Assembly: GCA_946478235.1 (NCBI GenBank)
Contig: CAMLBF010000001.1
Location: forward strand, 62,001 to 126,000
Direction of reading: 5' to 3'
Length of the DNA: 64,000 bases
Source: an uncultured Bartonella sp.
GTDB taxonomy: Bacteria > Pseudomonadota > Alphaproteobacteria > Rhizobiales > Rhizobiaceae
In this document: positions 9,082 through 18,369 of the stretch, piece by piece
Layout of the letters: each line of letters starts with the position of its first letter
How positions within the stretch are numbered: the first letter of the stretch is position 1
Notes under the pieces: model-generated
What the model was told of the DNA's origin: nothing
What the model saw: only the letters and a program-made list of their open reading frames with translations
Database searches by the model: none
Made by a program: the position numbers and the translations under genes

Positions 9082-10155
9082 ATGAGCGACACTGGATCCG
9101 TTGAAAAGAAACTTACATACGCAGATGCCGGTGTTGATATCGACGCTGGCAATTTAATGGTTGAAAAAATTAAGCCGCTTGTCCGCTCTACATCCCGCCC
9201 TGGTGCAGACACCGAAATAGGCGGCTTTGGTGGTTTATTTGATTTAAAAGCAGCCGGCTTCAAAGACCCTGTTCTTGTCGCCGCCAATGATGGTGTGGGA
9301 ACAAAGCTTAAAATTGCTATAGATACAGGTATTCACGATACTGTTGGTATAGATCTGGTCGCTATGTGCGTTAATGACCTTATCGTACAAGGGGCTGAAC
9401 CATTATTTTTTCTCGATTACTTTGCAACAGGTAAACTTAGCCCTGAATTAGGTGCTGCTGTTGTTTCAGGTATTGCTGAAGGTTGCCGCCAAGCAGGTGC
9501 GGCGTTAATTGGCGGCGAAACAGCCGAAATGCCTGGCATGTATGCTAAAGGTGATTATGATTTGGCTGGCTTCGCCGTAGGTGCAGCCGAACGCGGAACA
9601 TTATTGCCATCCAAAAATTTGGCAGAAAATGACGTTATTTTGGGTTTGAAATCATCTGGTGTTCATTCCAATGGGTTTTCGTTGGTAAGACATATAGTAA
9701 ATTCCAGTGGACTTGATTGGCATGCTCCAGCACCATTTCAACAACAACAATCCCTTGCTGCAGCACTACTGACACCCACACGTATTTATGTTCGTTCGAT
9801 TTTATCAGTCTTAAGAGAACAGCAGGGCATCAAGGCACTTGCCCACATTACTGGCGGTGGTTTCCCCGAAAATATCCCACGCGTTCTGCCAAACAATCTT
9901 ACAGCTGAAATAGATCTTTCTGCGATAACAGTGCCACCAGTTTTCTCATGGCTTTCAAAACAGGGGAATATTGCACCGGAAGAAATGCTAAGAACGTTTA
10001 ATTGTGGTGTTGGAATGATTGTTGTCGTTGATTCTGCTATGGCAAATTCGGTTGAAGCTGCCCTTACCAAGCAAGGTGAAAGCGTTTTCAGATTAGGAAA
10101 GCTCATAAAACGTGATGAAAAAGGCGTAAGCTATAAGGGTGAATTACCACTATGA
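9082..10155 (+). CDS. purM: phosphoribosylformylglycinamidine cyclo-ligase
   Basis: 357 aa, AIR synthetase, fifth step of purine synthesis (FGAM + ATP to AIR). The ATG at 9082 is chosen over an upstream open frame from 9004 because family members begin around [13 protein letters not shown] and GCGAGG lies just upstream. Visible motifs are [31 protein letters not shown] and [11 protein letters not shown] in the ATP-binding half, and [10 protein letters not shown] in the C-terminal half. It overlaps purN by 4 bp (ATGA). The upstream perM-hdaA unit is divergent, so promoters for both probably lie in 8916-9081. Confidence 0.97.
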   Translation: MSDTGSVEKKLTYADAGVDIDAGNLMVEKIKPLVRSTSRPGADTEIGGFGGLFDLKAAGFKDPVLVAANDGVGTKLKIAIDTGIHDTVGIDLVAMCVNDLIVQGAEPLFFLDYFATGKLSPELGAAVVSGIAEGCRQAGAALIGGETAEMPGMYAKGDYDLAGFAVGAAERGTLLPSKNLAENDVILGLKSSGVHSNGFSLVRHIVNSSGLDWHAPAPFQQQQSLAAALLTPTRIYVRSILSVLREQQGIKALAHITGGGFPENIPRVLPNNLTAEIDLSAITVPPVFSWLSKQGNIAPEEMLRTFNCGVGMIVVVDSAMANSVEAALTKQGESVFRLGKLIKRDEKGVSYKGELPL

Positions 10156-10760
10156 AAAAACGGATTGTCATTCTGATCTCGGGTGGTGGCTCCAATATGG
10201 TGTCACTTATTAACGCCACCCTTAAAAACGATTTTCCTGCCGAAGTTGTGGGAGTGATCAGTGACAATCAAAATGCTGGCGGTATAGAAAAAGCAAAATC
10301 ATATAATATTCCGGTCGAAGTTGTTGAACGGAAGAATTTTGCCGACAAAGATAATTTTGAAATAGATCTTTTAAGCAAGATCAATAATTTCGAACCCGAT
10401 ATTATATGTTTGGCTGGGTTCATGAGGCTTATTTCCTCACGTTTAATTTCTCCATATGAAGGGCGGATTTTGAACATTCACCCTGCCCTTCTACCGCTTT
10501 TCAAAGGATTACATACCCATCAACGTGCATTGGATGCCGGAATGAAAATTAGTGGCTGCACAGTGCATTTGGTAACCGAAGGCATGGACGAAGGACATAT
10601 TCTTGGACAAGCAGCAGTGCCGATCTTACGAGATGACACAGCCGAAACTCTGGCAAAACGTGTGCTTAAAGTTGAGCATCAGTTATTTCCTGCTGTATTA
10701 AAGGCGTTTATTGATAATCAATACGTGGTTGATGATAGCCAGCAGATCATCTCGCTTTAA
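10152..10760 (+). CDS. purN: phosphoribosylglycinamide formyltransferase
   Basis: 202 aa, folate-dependent GAR transformylase, step 3 of purine synthesis, using 10-formyl-THF. The N-terminal [10 protein letters not shown] is the phosphate-binding loop. [12 protein letters not shown] holds the catalytic Asn-His pair, and [17 protein letters not shown] carries the conserved Asp. Length is normal. The start codon overlaps the purM stop, so the two are made together. Confidence 0.97.
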   Translation: MKKRIVILISGGGSNMVSLINATLKNDFPAEVVGVISDNQNAGGIEKAKSYNIPVEVVERKNFADKDNFEIDLLSKINNFEPDIICLAGFMRLISSRLISPYEGRILNIHPALLPLFKGLHTHQRALDAGMKISGCTVHLVTEGMDEGHILGQAAVPILRDDTAETLAKRVLKVEHQLFPAVLKAFIDNQYVVDDSQQIISL

Positions 10761-10982
10761 TGAAGCATAACACTTATATTAGCTTCTTTTTCGGCGGCTT
10801 CACGATTATCCGATAATGTTGAAACACTAATAATATAAGAGTGTTTTTCACTCAATTTATTCAGTGTTGTGAATAAAACATAAGAAAACCAAGTGTTGCG
10901 CGGCAGTTATTATCCGTCTTCACAACTTGTAAACCAATTAACCGCATAATTGGAAAGATAGCAATTATGAGGTTTGCTTGTT

Positions 10983-12194
10983 GTGCTAAATATTAAGACT
11001 ACATTGATTTTAGGATGCAGTATTTTTGTTGGTGGGTGTATGTCAGATTCCATCAAGTCACTACATTTGGTATCCAGAAATACATCTTCAGAAACAACTT
11101 CGAGTATCCGTCCAAATAATACTGTATATAATTATAGTGAAGCAGACTATAACGCATGGCGTAAAGCTTATAGTGCTTATAACGTACAGGCTTCAGCATA
11201 TTGGGATCAGATTGCAGAAAAAAGAAAATTGCGCAATCAAAAGCGTGCATCGGGACAAGCCATCCAATTAACGGATTACGTGTTAACACAACCGCCGGTG
11301 TACAATGGCCCACAAAAACCGAGATCAAACAACTCAACCGGTGGGGCACGCAAATCCATTCCGGGTGTTGACGACTTCATAACGGCTTCGCGCAGCGTTT
11401 ACGGTTTTGTACCAGAGCGCCCTACCAGTGAGGCTGAATTTATGCGTGCTTATGTTGAAGCCGCAAAGCAAGTTGGCTTAACACGAGAACAATTGGTTTC
11501 CATCTATGCTTTTGAAACCGGTGGTGATGGAACACACGACCTGCAGTCTGGTATGGCAAAAGGACGTGCCAACGCTACCCCAATATCAACAGCAATTGGC
11601 TACAATCAATTAGTAGCAACTGCAACAGTCAGTATGCTATGGGAATATGGTGCTGAAATATCCAACGAGTTAAGGGCGCGGGCACGCAATGCCCCACCTG
11701 CTGAAAGTCGTCGTTTGATGGAAAAAGCATCGGTTGTCGATAAAATGACAGCGCGCGCAAAAACCGTACCACATAACTGGGGCGCACAATCTGAACTTGC
11801 AAAAACCCAAGCAGGTCTTGGTATGCATGCTATGACGATGGATAAGGATGTTGGTCCACTATTGCAAATACATAAGCTAAAAACATCCGTTGCATTTTTG
11901 CGCCGGAAAGGCGTTACCCGTCCATTATCGGGTGCAGAACTGGAAATGTTGAATCTGACAGGTGATGGCAACGGATATGATATGATTACAATGCCAATGT
12001 CATATCGTGACAAAGTGCCAACAGCAAACTTCTTTTTGCGTACCGGCTACGAAAGAAATTCTGTCGCTATTCGCAACAATACCGTTTCACAATTGTTGAA
12101 TGCGACTGAAAACAAAATGCAAGCCAATATGCAGAAAGATGGCGCACAGCAGCTTAATCGTGTGTTCCAGTCGAATATGGTTGCTAGCAATTAG
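10983..12194 (+). CDS. large predicted lipoprotein, possible lytic-transglycosylase-like fold
   Basis: About 403 aa. A GTG at 10983 with TGAGG about 10 nt upstream best fits; a TTG at 10974 is also in frame. The short signal (TTLILGCSIFVGGC) ends in a VGGC lipobox. Residues about 30-120 are polar. From about residue 140 on there is a mostly helical domain with SIYAFETGGDG, AIGYNQLVATATV and NWGAQSELAKTQAG. The E-T-G-G and G-Y-N-Q-L elements resemble the catalytic Glu and GYxQL features of SLT-type lysozyme folds, but this is resemblance only. A strong terminator follows. Known to me only as an uncharacterised Rhizobiales-type protein. Confidence 0.7.
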   Translation: MLNIKTTLILGCSIFVGGCMSDSIKSLHLVSRNTSSETTSSIRPNNTVYNYSEADYNAWRKAYSAYNVQASAYWDQIAEKRKLRNQKRASGQAIQLTDYVLTQPPVYNGPQKPRSNNSTGGARKSIPGVDDFITASRSVYGFVPERPTSEAEFMRAYVEAAKQVGLTREQLVSIYAFETGGDGTHDLQSGMAKGRANATPISTAIGYNQLVATATVSMLWEYGAEISNELRARARNAPPAESRRLMEKASVVDKMTARAKTVPHNWGAQSELAKTQAGLGMHAMTMDKDVGPLLQIHKLKTSVAFLRRKGVTRPLSGAELEMLNLTGDGNGYDMITMPMSYRDKVPTANFFLRTGYERNSVAIRNNTVSQLLNATENKMQANMQKDGAQQLNRVFQSNMVASN

Positions 12195-12203
12195 AGATAT
12201 AAA

Positions 12204-12225
12204 AAAGGCGGCTTGCGCCGCCTTT
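12204..12225. terminator. bidirectional rho-independent terminator
   Basis: Nine-pair stem AAAGGCGGC/GCCGCCTTT with a TTGC loop, with A-rich sequence on the left and TTT on the right. It sits between the convergent lipoprotein gene (ends 12194) and the livK-type gene (ends 12230), so it can serve both. Confidence 0.85.
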
Positions 12226-12229
12226 CAAA

Positions 12230-13342
12230 TTATTCGGCTGAAACGATCTCGCCGTTATGCCATTTATACATCGAAAACACTTTGGAAGTCATATCACCAC
12301 GATCACCATAAGTGATTTTTCCTAAAGTTGTCGTGATCGGTTCACCTGTTTTTACAGCTTTTGCAACAGCTTCAGGATCTTCTGCTGAACCAGCTTTTTC
12401 AATTCCATAAGCAAGCACCTGAACAGCCGCATAACCGTTGATTGCGAATGTTTCCGGTGGAATCGACTGGGCTTTCAACGCTGCAATTGCTGCCTGTGCA
12501 TCAGGATTTGTTTTAACATCAACTGGATTGGTAAACATTGACCCTTCTACTGCATTGCCAGCAATTGACCAAAGCTCCGATGTGTTTAATCCATCACCGC
12601 CGATCAGAGGTGCATTAAGCCCCTGCTCACGCATTTGTTTCAGCAGTAAACCAGCCTCTGGGTGATATCCGCCAAAATAGACATAATCGACTTTTTCTTG
12701 CTTCAACCGCGTTACCATAACGCTGTAGTCTTTTTCACCAGGCGTAATATTGCCGTAATAAACTTCCTGCACACCACCCTTATTCAATGCAGACTTGAAA
12801 GCATCGGCAAGGCCTTTTCCGTAAGTGGCTCTATCGTGAATAACAGCAATTCTTTTATCTTTAAAATTACGGATAAAGAATTCCGCAGCATAATCACCCT
12901 GCTGGTCATCACGTCCGATTGTACGAAGGACATTCCACAATCCACGGCTGGATAGCTCTGGCGTTGTCGACGAAGGGGTTATCATAAGCACACCGTTTTC
13001 TTCCAATATAGTTGAAACCGGTAATGCAGAGTTTGATGTTACAGGTCCAATAACATATTGTATTCCTTCACCAATCAACTGGTTGGCGGCAGAAACGCCC
13101 TGCTTTGGCTCTGCAGCATCGTCAAACACTTTGAGAACGAGCTTTTCGCCTTTTACGCCACCATTTTTATTGATTTCATCAACGGCGACTTTTACACCAT
13201 TGTTGGCCTGTATACCGTAGGCTGCAACTGGACCAGTAACTGGACCAATAAATCCAACGATGATATCAGCATAAGCTGAAGATGCCCAAAAGCTACCCGC
13301 CAAAACCAATGCCGAAACTGTTGAAGTTAATATTTTGCGCAT
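12230..13342 (-). CDS. branched-chain amino acid ABC transporter substrate-binding protein (orphan)
   Basis: 370 aa from the ATG at 13342 with AGAGGG upstream. The signal peptide MRKILTSTVSALVLAGSFW...AYA is cleaved before DIIVGF. The mature protein is a type I periplasmic binding protein of the LivK/LivJ class: GFIGPVTGPVAAYG, GVKVAVDEINKNGGV, VIGPVTSNSALPVS, LMITPSSTTPELS and PGEKDYSVMVTRLKQ. No transporter genes accompany it, so it presumably delivers substrate to the LivHMGF permease encoded at 42.8-46.4 kb or to another one. It differs clearly from the operon-encoded binding protein at 41600-42733. The ligand may be Leu/Ile/Val or another amino acid. Confidence 0.92.
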   Translation of the reverse strand: MRKILTSTVSALVLAGSFWASSAYADIIVGFIGPVTGPVAAYGIQANNGVKVAVDEINKNGGVKGEKLVLKVFDDAAEPKQGVSAANQLIGEGIQYVIGPVTSNSALPVSTILEENGVLMITPSSTTPELSSRGLWNVLRTIGRDDQQGDYAAEFFIRNFKDKRIAVIHDRATYGKGLADAFKSALNKGGVQEVYYGNITPGEKDYSVMVTRLKQEKVDYVYFGGYHPEAGLLLKQMREQGLNAPLIGGDGLNTSELWSIAGNAVEGSMFTNPVDVKTNPDAQAAIAALKAQSIPPETFAINGYAAVQVLAYGIEKAGSAEDPEAVAKAVKTGEPITTTLGKITYGDRGDMTSKVFSMYKWHNGEIVSAE

Positions 13343-13442
13343 ATTTAACCCTCTTCTAGAACACGTTGGAAATATATTTGCATTTGATTGCAGGAAATTC
13401 AATTCATTTGCTCATCAAACAATGACAAACCCGTTGAAAAGG

Positions 13443-16004
13443 TTATTCCTTGCCAATATCGCTGTCTGACAACATTTCTTTGACCTTCATGGCCAATTGT
13501 TTCAACGTAAATGGTTTGGATAAAAATCCAAAAACAGCATCATCTGGCAAGTTCTTGGCAAAAGCGTCCTTTGCATAACCAGACACAAAGACAAATTTAA
13601 TTGTCGGATATTTCTTTCTCAATTCACCAAGCAGTGTTGGGCCGTCCATTTCTGGCATAACCACGTCAGAAACAACCAAATCCACCGCACCATTGTGTTC
13701 ATCAATCACATCAAGTGCTTCAAGACCGTTTTCGGCCTCTAGTACCGTATAACCACGTGACTGCAGCGCCCTTACACCACCCATTCTGACTGCCGCTTCA
13801 TCTTCGACCAATAAGATTGTTGCAGTTCCAGACAAATCCGCATTTTTTTCTGCTTGATTAGTATTGTTGTCATTTTTCTTGTCGTTAGAACTATTATCAA
13901 TCACCAAGCTGGCATTATAGCGTGGTAGATAAATTCTAAAGGTCGTACCCTCGCCTTCTACACTGTCACAATAAATATACCCACCCGTTTGCTTTACAAT
14001 GCCGTAGACCATGGAAAGACCAAGTCCAGTGCCTTTCCCAACTTCTTTGGTTGTAAAAAACGGCTCAAACATTTTTTCCTGCACACTTTTCGGAATACCT
14101 GTTCCGGTATCCTGAACTGCCAATTCAACATATTCTCCCGGCAAAAAGTCATGATGCGGTATAGCTTCACTTTCTGACCGTCCAATATTGGCTGTTGTTA
14201 CAGTGATGGTACCACCGTGAGCCATTGCATCACGCGCGTTAATAACAAGGTTCATTAACACACGCTGAAATGATGATTGATCGACTTTTACCGACCACAA
14301 ATCTCGCCCATGGTTGAATTTCAATTGGATATTACTGCCCAATAGCGGCATTAAAAGATTACGGACATCAGAAAGTAATTCCGTTAAATCAACCACTTCA
14401 GGACGTAAAGTCTGTCTTCGGGAAAATGCGAGAAGTTGTTGCACCAAAGATGCTGCGCGATTGGCATTATTCTTGATATTGATTAAGTCAGCATGCGCTG
14501 GATCAGAACTGCGGTGGCTTGCAAGCAACAAATCGCACGACATCAATATCGCCGTTAAAACATTGTTGAAATCATGAGCAATGCCACCTGCAAGCTGCCC
14601 GACCGCCTGCAGCTTTTGACCTTGCGCCATCTTATCTTCTAGAGTTTTCTGTTCGGTTGTTTCAACAGCAGAAACAATTACGACGTTCTCACTGGAATCC
14701 CTTAATTCATACGGAACCCCCATGAGTTGAAGCGTGAAATGACGTGCGGAATTATCAGCAAGTGCAATATCGGTCGAAAGCACCATCTGTCCGGTAGTAA
14801 CCGCCTTTTGCATAATTTGCATAAGCCGCTCTCTATCCGCTTCCCCAGCAATGTCATTTAATGACAGTGCTTGATTGGGGTCTTCAGGTAACGAGAATAG
14901 CTCTTTAAAAGACCGGTTAAATTTTGATATTTTTCCATCACGATCAACAAGCGCAATAGCCAATGTAGTGTTGTTAAAATAATAATTGAATAGATTTGTG
15001 ACCGAATGATCATTGCCAAGCAGGTTAATGCCCGCAGATGTCGGCATAAGAACCACTCGATATAAACCTTCTTCACCCTCGCCCTCATATACAGCAAAGG
15101 CCACAAATGATTTGTAAGTTACGTCTTCAGATACCGTATAAAGCGCAAATTGATAGATATTTGGCGCATTTTTGATACTTATCTTAATATTTTGCCAGCT
15201 ATTTTTATCTGAACCGTAACTGAAAAGAGCGTCAAAAGCAGGTGTATGAATGCCTAGTTTAGCAAGATCCACATTTAACCATGTGGCAAGCATTGCATTG
15301 AGATATTGAATATTACCGGCACAATCGACAACCATAAAACCGGCCGGCGCCTGATCAAGATAGTTTATTGCTTCCTGTAGATTTTGAAAAATAGGTTCTT
15401 GTTGTTCATGCGTAATGTTGGCGTTTTGAAGACGCCACAACAAAAATGATTGCCCATCAATGGAGATTTTTTTGGCGGATAAATTATACCATATCTGCTT
15501 TTTTGAACCATCATCAGGCCACAACGGAATGAGGCTGCGAACGTCTTCCCTAGCATCCTGCCCCGAAAGAGCTTTGACGGTTAAACGATAAACCACACTT
15601 TCTGCATCGGAAATACTGGATATTGCGGTAAAAAACGCTTGTTTTGGCTGGTATTTATCGAGTTTTTTAAATGATTGGTTTGATTTTATAACTCTGCCCC
15701 GCAAATCGGTTATGGCAATTGCATCTTCAAAGCTATCGAGCAAAACCAGCATTGAACTGGTCCGCAAGTTATTGCCAAACATTTCCGGTAAATTTAATGT
15801 TTTAAAAACAAGAGCGCAAAAGCCAGCAATTGCTAAAAACAACAATACGTAATTTGATAATTCGTCAAACCGGTTGTCACCCAAATCTGCGGCAAAAACG
15901 ATGCCGATCACAAAAACCAAAATTAGGCCAATTATCAATCGTAAAAACATCTTCAATCGTCTCGGAATTGTCGAAATCTGACGATTATCTGACGTCTTTT
16001 CCAT
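13443..16004 (-). CDS. cckA: cell-cycle hybrid histidine kinase CckA
   Basis: 853 aa from the ATG at 16004; a GTG at 16013 is possible and a weak AAAGG lies upstream of both. Two transmembrane helices (about residues 20-38 and 52-68) are followed by a PAS-like sensor array to about 455. The HisKA domain [18 protein letters not shown] has the phosphorylated His near residue 478. The HATPase domain follows with [17 protein letters not shown] and [15 protein letters not shown]-terminal receiver (about 725-845) has [13 protein letters not shown] with the acceptor Asp. In this clade CckA phosphorylates CtrA and CpdR through ChpT and switches between kinase and phosphatase. Next to the FliO-like gene and dksA, as in relatives. 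Confidence 0.95.
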   Translation of the reverse strand: MEKTSDNRQISTIPRRLKMFLRLIIGLILVFVIGIVFAADLGDNRFDELSNYVLLFLAIAGFCALVFKTLNLPEMFGNNLRTSSMLVLLDSFEDAIAITDLRGRVIKSNQSFKKLDKYQPKQAFFTAISSISDAESVVYRLTVKALSGQDAREDVRSLIPLWPDDGSKKQIWYNLSAKKISIDGQSFLLWRLQNANITHEQQEPIFQNLQEAINYLDQAPAGFMVVDCAGNIQYLNAMLATWLNVDLAKLGIHTPAFDALFSYGSDKNSWQNIKISIKNAPNIYQFALYTVSEDVTYKSFVAFAVYEGEGEEGLYRVVLMPTSAGINLLGNDHSVTNLFNYYFNNTTLAIALVDRDGKISKFNRSFKELFSLPEDPNQALSLNDIAGEADRERLMQIMQKAVTTGQMVLSTDIALADNSARHFTLQLMGVPYELRDSSENVVIVSAVETTEQKTLEDKMAQGQKLQAVGQLAGGIAHDFNNVLTAILMSCDLLLASHRSSDPAHADLINIKNNANRAASLVQQLLAFSRRQTLRPEVVDLTELLSDVRNLLMPLLGSNIQLKFNHGRDLWSVKVDQSSFQRVLMNLVINARDAMAHGGTITVTTANIGRSESEAIPHHDFLPGEYVELAVQDTGTGIPKSVQEKMFEPFFTTKEVGKGTGLGLSMVYGIVKQTGGYIYCDSVEGEGTTFRIYLPRYNASLVIDNSSNDKKNDNNTNQAEKNADLSGTATILLVEDEAAVRMGGVRALQSRGYTVLEAENGLEALDVIDEHNGAVDLVVSDVVMPEMDGPTLLGELRKKYPTIKFVFVSGYAKDAFAKNLPDDAVFGFLSKPFTLKQLAMKVKEMLSDSDIGKE

Positions 16005-16245
16005 AATGCACACTAACCTTTGATGCGTTATTGATTCTCAATTGGTTATACTGCCTCATATTCCAATCAATAAGAAGTACACATAGCTTTATCGATATTT
16101 TTTGCTAAGAAAATTCCGCCATTATCACTATTATTTTAGTGATTCAGACCGATATATCGAGCTTTTCACCTTTATGATGCCACTTTGTATCTATAAAATG
16201 GAAAGCAAGATAATAAGCCTCTAACAATCTAAAAGGAGACAGAGA

Positions 16246-17070
16246 ATGAATTCTTGGTTAGCCGGTCAAATCGGAGAATCAGCAGCCAATATAATCACTA
16301 GTCTCATTGTGCTTATTATTGTCATCGCGGCAATTGTCGTAACTATTACTATATTACGCAAATTGAATAGCGGGACTTTTGTTGTTGGAGGCAATGCCCG
16401 TACCCCCAGACTTTCAGTAAGAGACGCGGCAGCGGTAGATCGGACACGCAGACTTGTCCTTGTTCGCCGTGATAATGTGGAACACCTCATTCTTATAGGT
16501 GGGCCTACGGACGTCGTTATAGAAACCAATATAACATCGCCAGATGTTCAAAAGGAAACGAATAACTTAGAGGCAGTTCAACCTCAAGCAGTGGTTAAGG
16601 ACAAACCTATGCCACGTTATCAAGAACCCCAATTGAAAGAACCGGCATTACCATCCCATAAGCCAGAACCTTCGCATTTTAATCAATTATCTGCTAAACC
16701 GACAGCACCCCGTTCACGGGATCCATTATCCATGCCGCAATTGGATAATGCAGATAAGACTTCTAATCTGAATATCGGTTCATCACATTTAACAGCAGAA
16801 CCACAGCTATCACCGGCTGTTGAACGTCCATTTTCAAGTCGTGCAACCCCAACACGTCCAGTTTCTCAAAAACGGCATGATCCGCTGATGCGCCAAGAAC
16901 CTATGCCAAGTTTACAAGACGATATTATTACCGATGAAATTGAAGGACGCAGAGAACCATCTCTAAAGTCTGTTTCTGCAACCACACTTGATTCAGCACC
17001 GAGTATTGACGATGAATTCGACCGCATGTTTGAAGATGAACTAAAACAGGCAGTCCGTAACGATAAATAA
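16246..17070 (+). CDS. FliO-like single-span membrane protein
   Basis: 274 aa, ATG after AAAAGGAGACAGAGA. One transmembrane helix (residues about 16-38) is followed by a FliO-type cytoplasmic domain: RLSVRDAAAVDRTRRLVLVRRDN then VEHLILIGGPTDVVIETNI. The last 170 residues are Pro/Ser/Gln-rich, low complexity and acidic at the end. It is widely annotated as flagellar biosynthesis protein FliO, but no flagellar gene is in this window. It lies between cckA and dksA, so a non-flagellar membrane role is equally likely. The upstream gene is divergent and a terminator follows. Confidence 0.8.
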   Translation: MNSWLAGQIGESAANIITSLIVLIIVIAAIVVTITILRKLNSGTFVVGGNARTPRLSVRDAAAVDRTRRLVLVRRDNVEHLILIGGPTDVVIETNITSPDVQKETNNLEAVQPQAVVKDKPMPRYQEPQLKEPALPSHKPEPSHFNQLSAKPTAPRSRDPLSMPQLDNADKTSNLNIGSSHLTAEPQLSPAVERPFSSRATPTRPVSQKRHDPLMRQEPMPSLQDDIITDEIEGRREPSLKSVSATTLDSAPSIDDEFDRMFEDELKQAVRNDK

Positions 17071-17092
17071 GAAACATAAGACTAAAATGATA

Positions 17093-17120
17093 AAGCCTAA
17101 CATTATGAAATGTTAGGCTT
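17093..17120 (+). terminator. rho-independent terminator
   Basis: Twelve-pair perfect stem AAGCCTAACATT/AATGTTAGGCTT with loop ATGA, 22 bp after the FliO-like gene and followed shortly by a T-rich run. It lies between convergent genes and may also serve dksA (stop at 17151). Confidence 0.85.
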
Positions 17121-17150
17121 ACTACACTTTGATTTATTTTTTTCTTTTAA

Positions 17151-17567
17151 TTATTCGTCTTTATAAACTTTTTCGCGCTTTTCATGACGTTCCTGAGCTT
17201 CGAGCGATAATGTCGCAATCGGCCGAGCCTCAAGGCGTTTTAAGCTAATCGGCTCGCCAGTCTCTTCACAATATCCATATGTGCCATCATTCAGCCGTTC
17301 TAGTGCGGCATCTATCTTAGCAATCAGTTTGCGCTGACGATCCCGAGCACGAAGCTCAATAGAACGATCAGTTTCAGAAGACGCTCTATCAGCTAAATCG
17401 GGTTGATTAATATTTTCTCGTTGTAAGTTTTCGAGGGTTTCTTTTGCCTCGCGCAAAATATCATTTTTCCACGCTATCAACTTGGCTCGGAAATAAGCCC
17501 TTTGCCTTTCACTCATGAAAGGTTCATCTTCGGTAGGGCGATACTCAGCGACAACCGTTTTATTCAT
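17151..17567 (-). CDS. dksA: RNA polymerase-binding transcription factor DksA
   Basis: 138 aa from the ATG at 17567, chosen for GGAGG about 9 nt upstream. DksA binds the RNA polymerase secondary channel and works with ppGpp in the stringent response. The coiled-coil segment (SERQRAYFRAKLIAWKNDIL to RKLIAKIDAALERLNDG) is followed by the zinc-finger region YGYCEETGEPISLKRLEARP. Only one of the four zinc cysteines of the E. coli protein is present, a pattern known in alphaproteobacterial DksA, so the globular domain probably folds without zinc. Confidence 0.95.
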   Translation of the reverse strand: MNKTVVAEYRPTEDEPFMSERQRAYFRAKLIAWKNDILREAKETLENLQRENINQPDLADRASSETDRSIELRARDRQRKLIAKIDAALERLNDGTYGYCEETGEPISLKRLEARPIATLSLEAQERHEKREKVYKDE

Positions 17568-17750
17568 CAACCAAAACCTCCACATGTCGTAAGTGCGGGT
17601 CTATATATTGTGTGTTTAACTACAATACAAGCTAATTTTTTTTGATAGTATTTTTTCAACATATTGATATTAAAAGAAAAAGATAGAATTACATTGTAAT
17701 GTACCGTATATGCACGAAAACTCCAAAAATATGTTCTATTTGGCTAAAAA

Positions 17751-18269
17751 TTGACCGAACAGGCTTATAAAGTGACCGATTTAGAAAATAAAAAAATAAT
17801 GCTGCTGCGTCATGCCGAAGCGTTGAATACAACATTCTCTGTTAATGACTTCAACAGATCGCTAAGTCATTCAGGTCAACAGCAAGCTTCGTCTATTGGA
17901 CAGAAAATTCACCAGCACGTTACGTTGCCAATTTCAGCCGCCTGCTCTACAGCTATACGAACAAGACAAACATTAGAAGCCTTGAATATCAATAATATTT
18001 TTGACGTTCATTATTATGAGTCATTATATAATGGTGACATAACGGACTACTTGGAGGTCATTACCAAAGCATCAAATTTTCCATTGCTACTTATCGGACA
18101 TAACCCCGTTATTAGCGAGCTTGCGACAATATTAAGGCGGACAGATGATACGACAATAGATTATAGTGGCTTTATGGCGCCCGCTAATCTCGTAGTCATT
18201 AATTTTCCACAAAATCCGACAGATAAATATATCAAGAATGGTACGATTACTGCCTTTGAACGTCCCTAA
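17751..18269 (+). CDS. SixA-type phosphohistidine phosphatase (RHG superfamily)
   Basis: 172 aa if the TTG at 17751 is used; a GTG at 17772 and an ATG at about 17799 are alternatives and the start is uncertain. The catalytic motif LLRHAEA lies at the N-terminus with the nucleophile His. SAACSTAIRTRQTLEAL supplies the second Arg region, and LLIGHNPVISELA the second His. It is short and lacks extra domains, like SixA, which removes phosphate from histidine phosphotransfer domains. Other RHG enzymes of this size act on small phosphoesters, so the substrate is open. Stands before ycjX on the same strand. Confidence 0.8.
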   Translation: MTEQAYKVTDLENKKIMLLRHAEALNTTFSVNDFNRSLSHSGQQQASSIGQKIHQHVTLPISAACSTAIRTRQTLEALNINNIFDVHYYESLYNGDITDYLEVITKASNFPLLLIGHNPVISELATILRRTDDTTIDYSGFMAPANLVVINFPQNPTDKYIKNGTITAFERP

Positions 18270-18369
18270 TTTATGATGAATGTTGCCTGATAAACTTGTC
18301 GGATAAATTATTTTTGCCCATATTGGCTGATATAGCGTTCAGTTTGTTGACACAGAGAACTAGAAGATT

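Noticed and set aside
10760-10816. 18-codon frame starting on the purN stop (TAATG)
   Set aside because: Too short, no ribosome site, no features; probably chance overlap.
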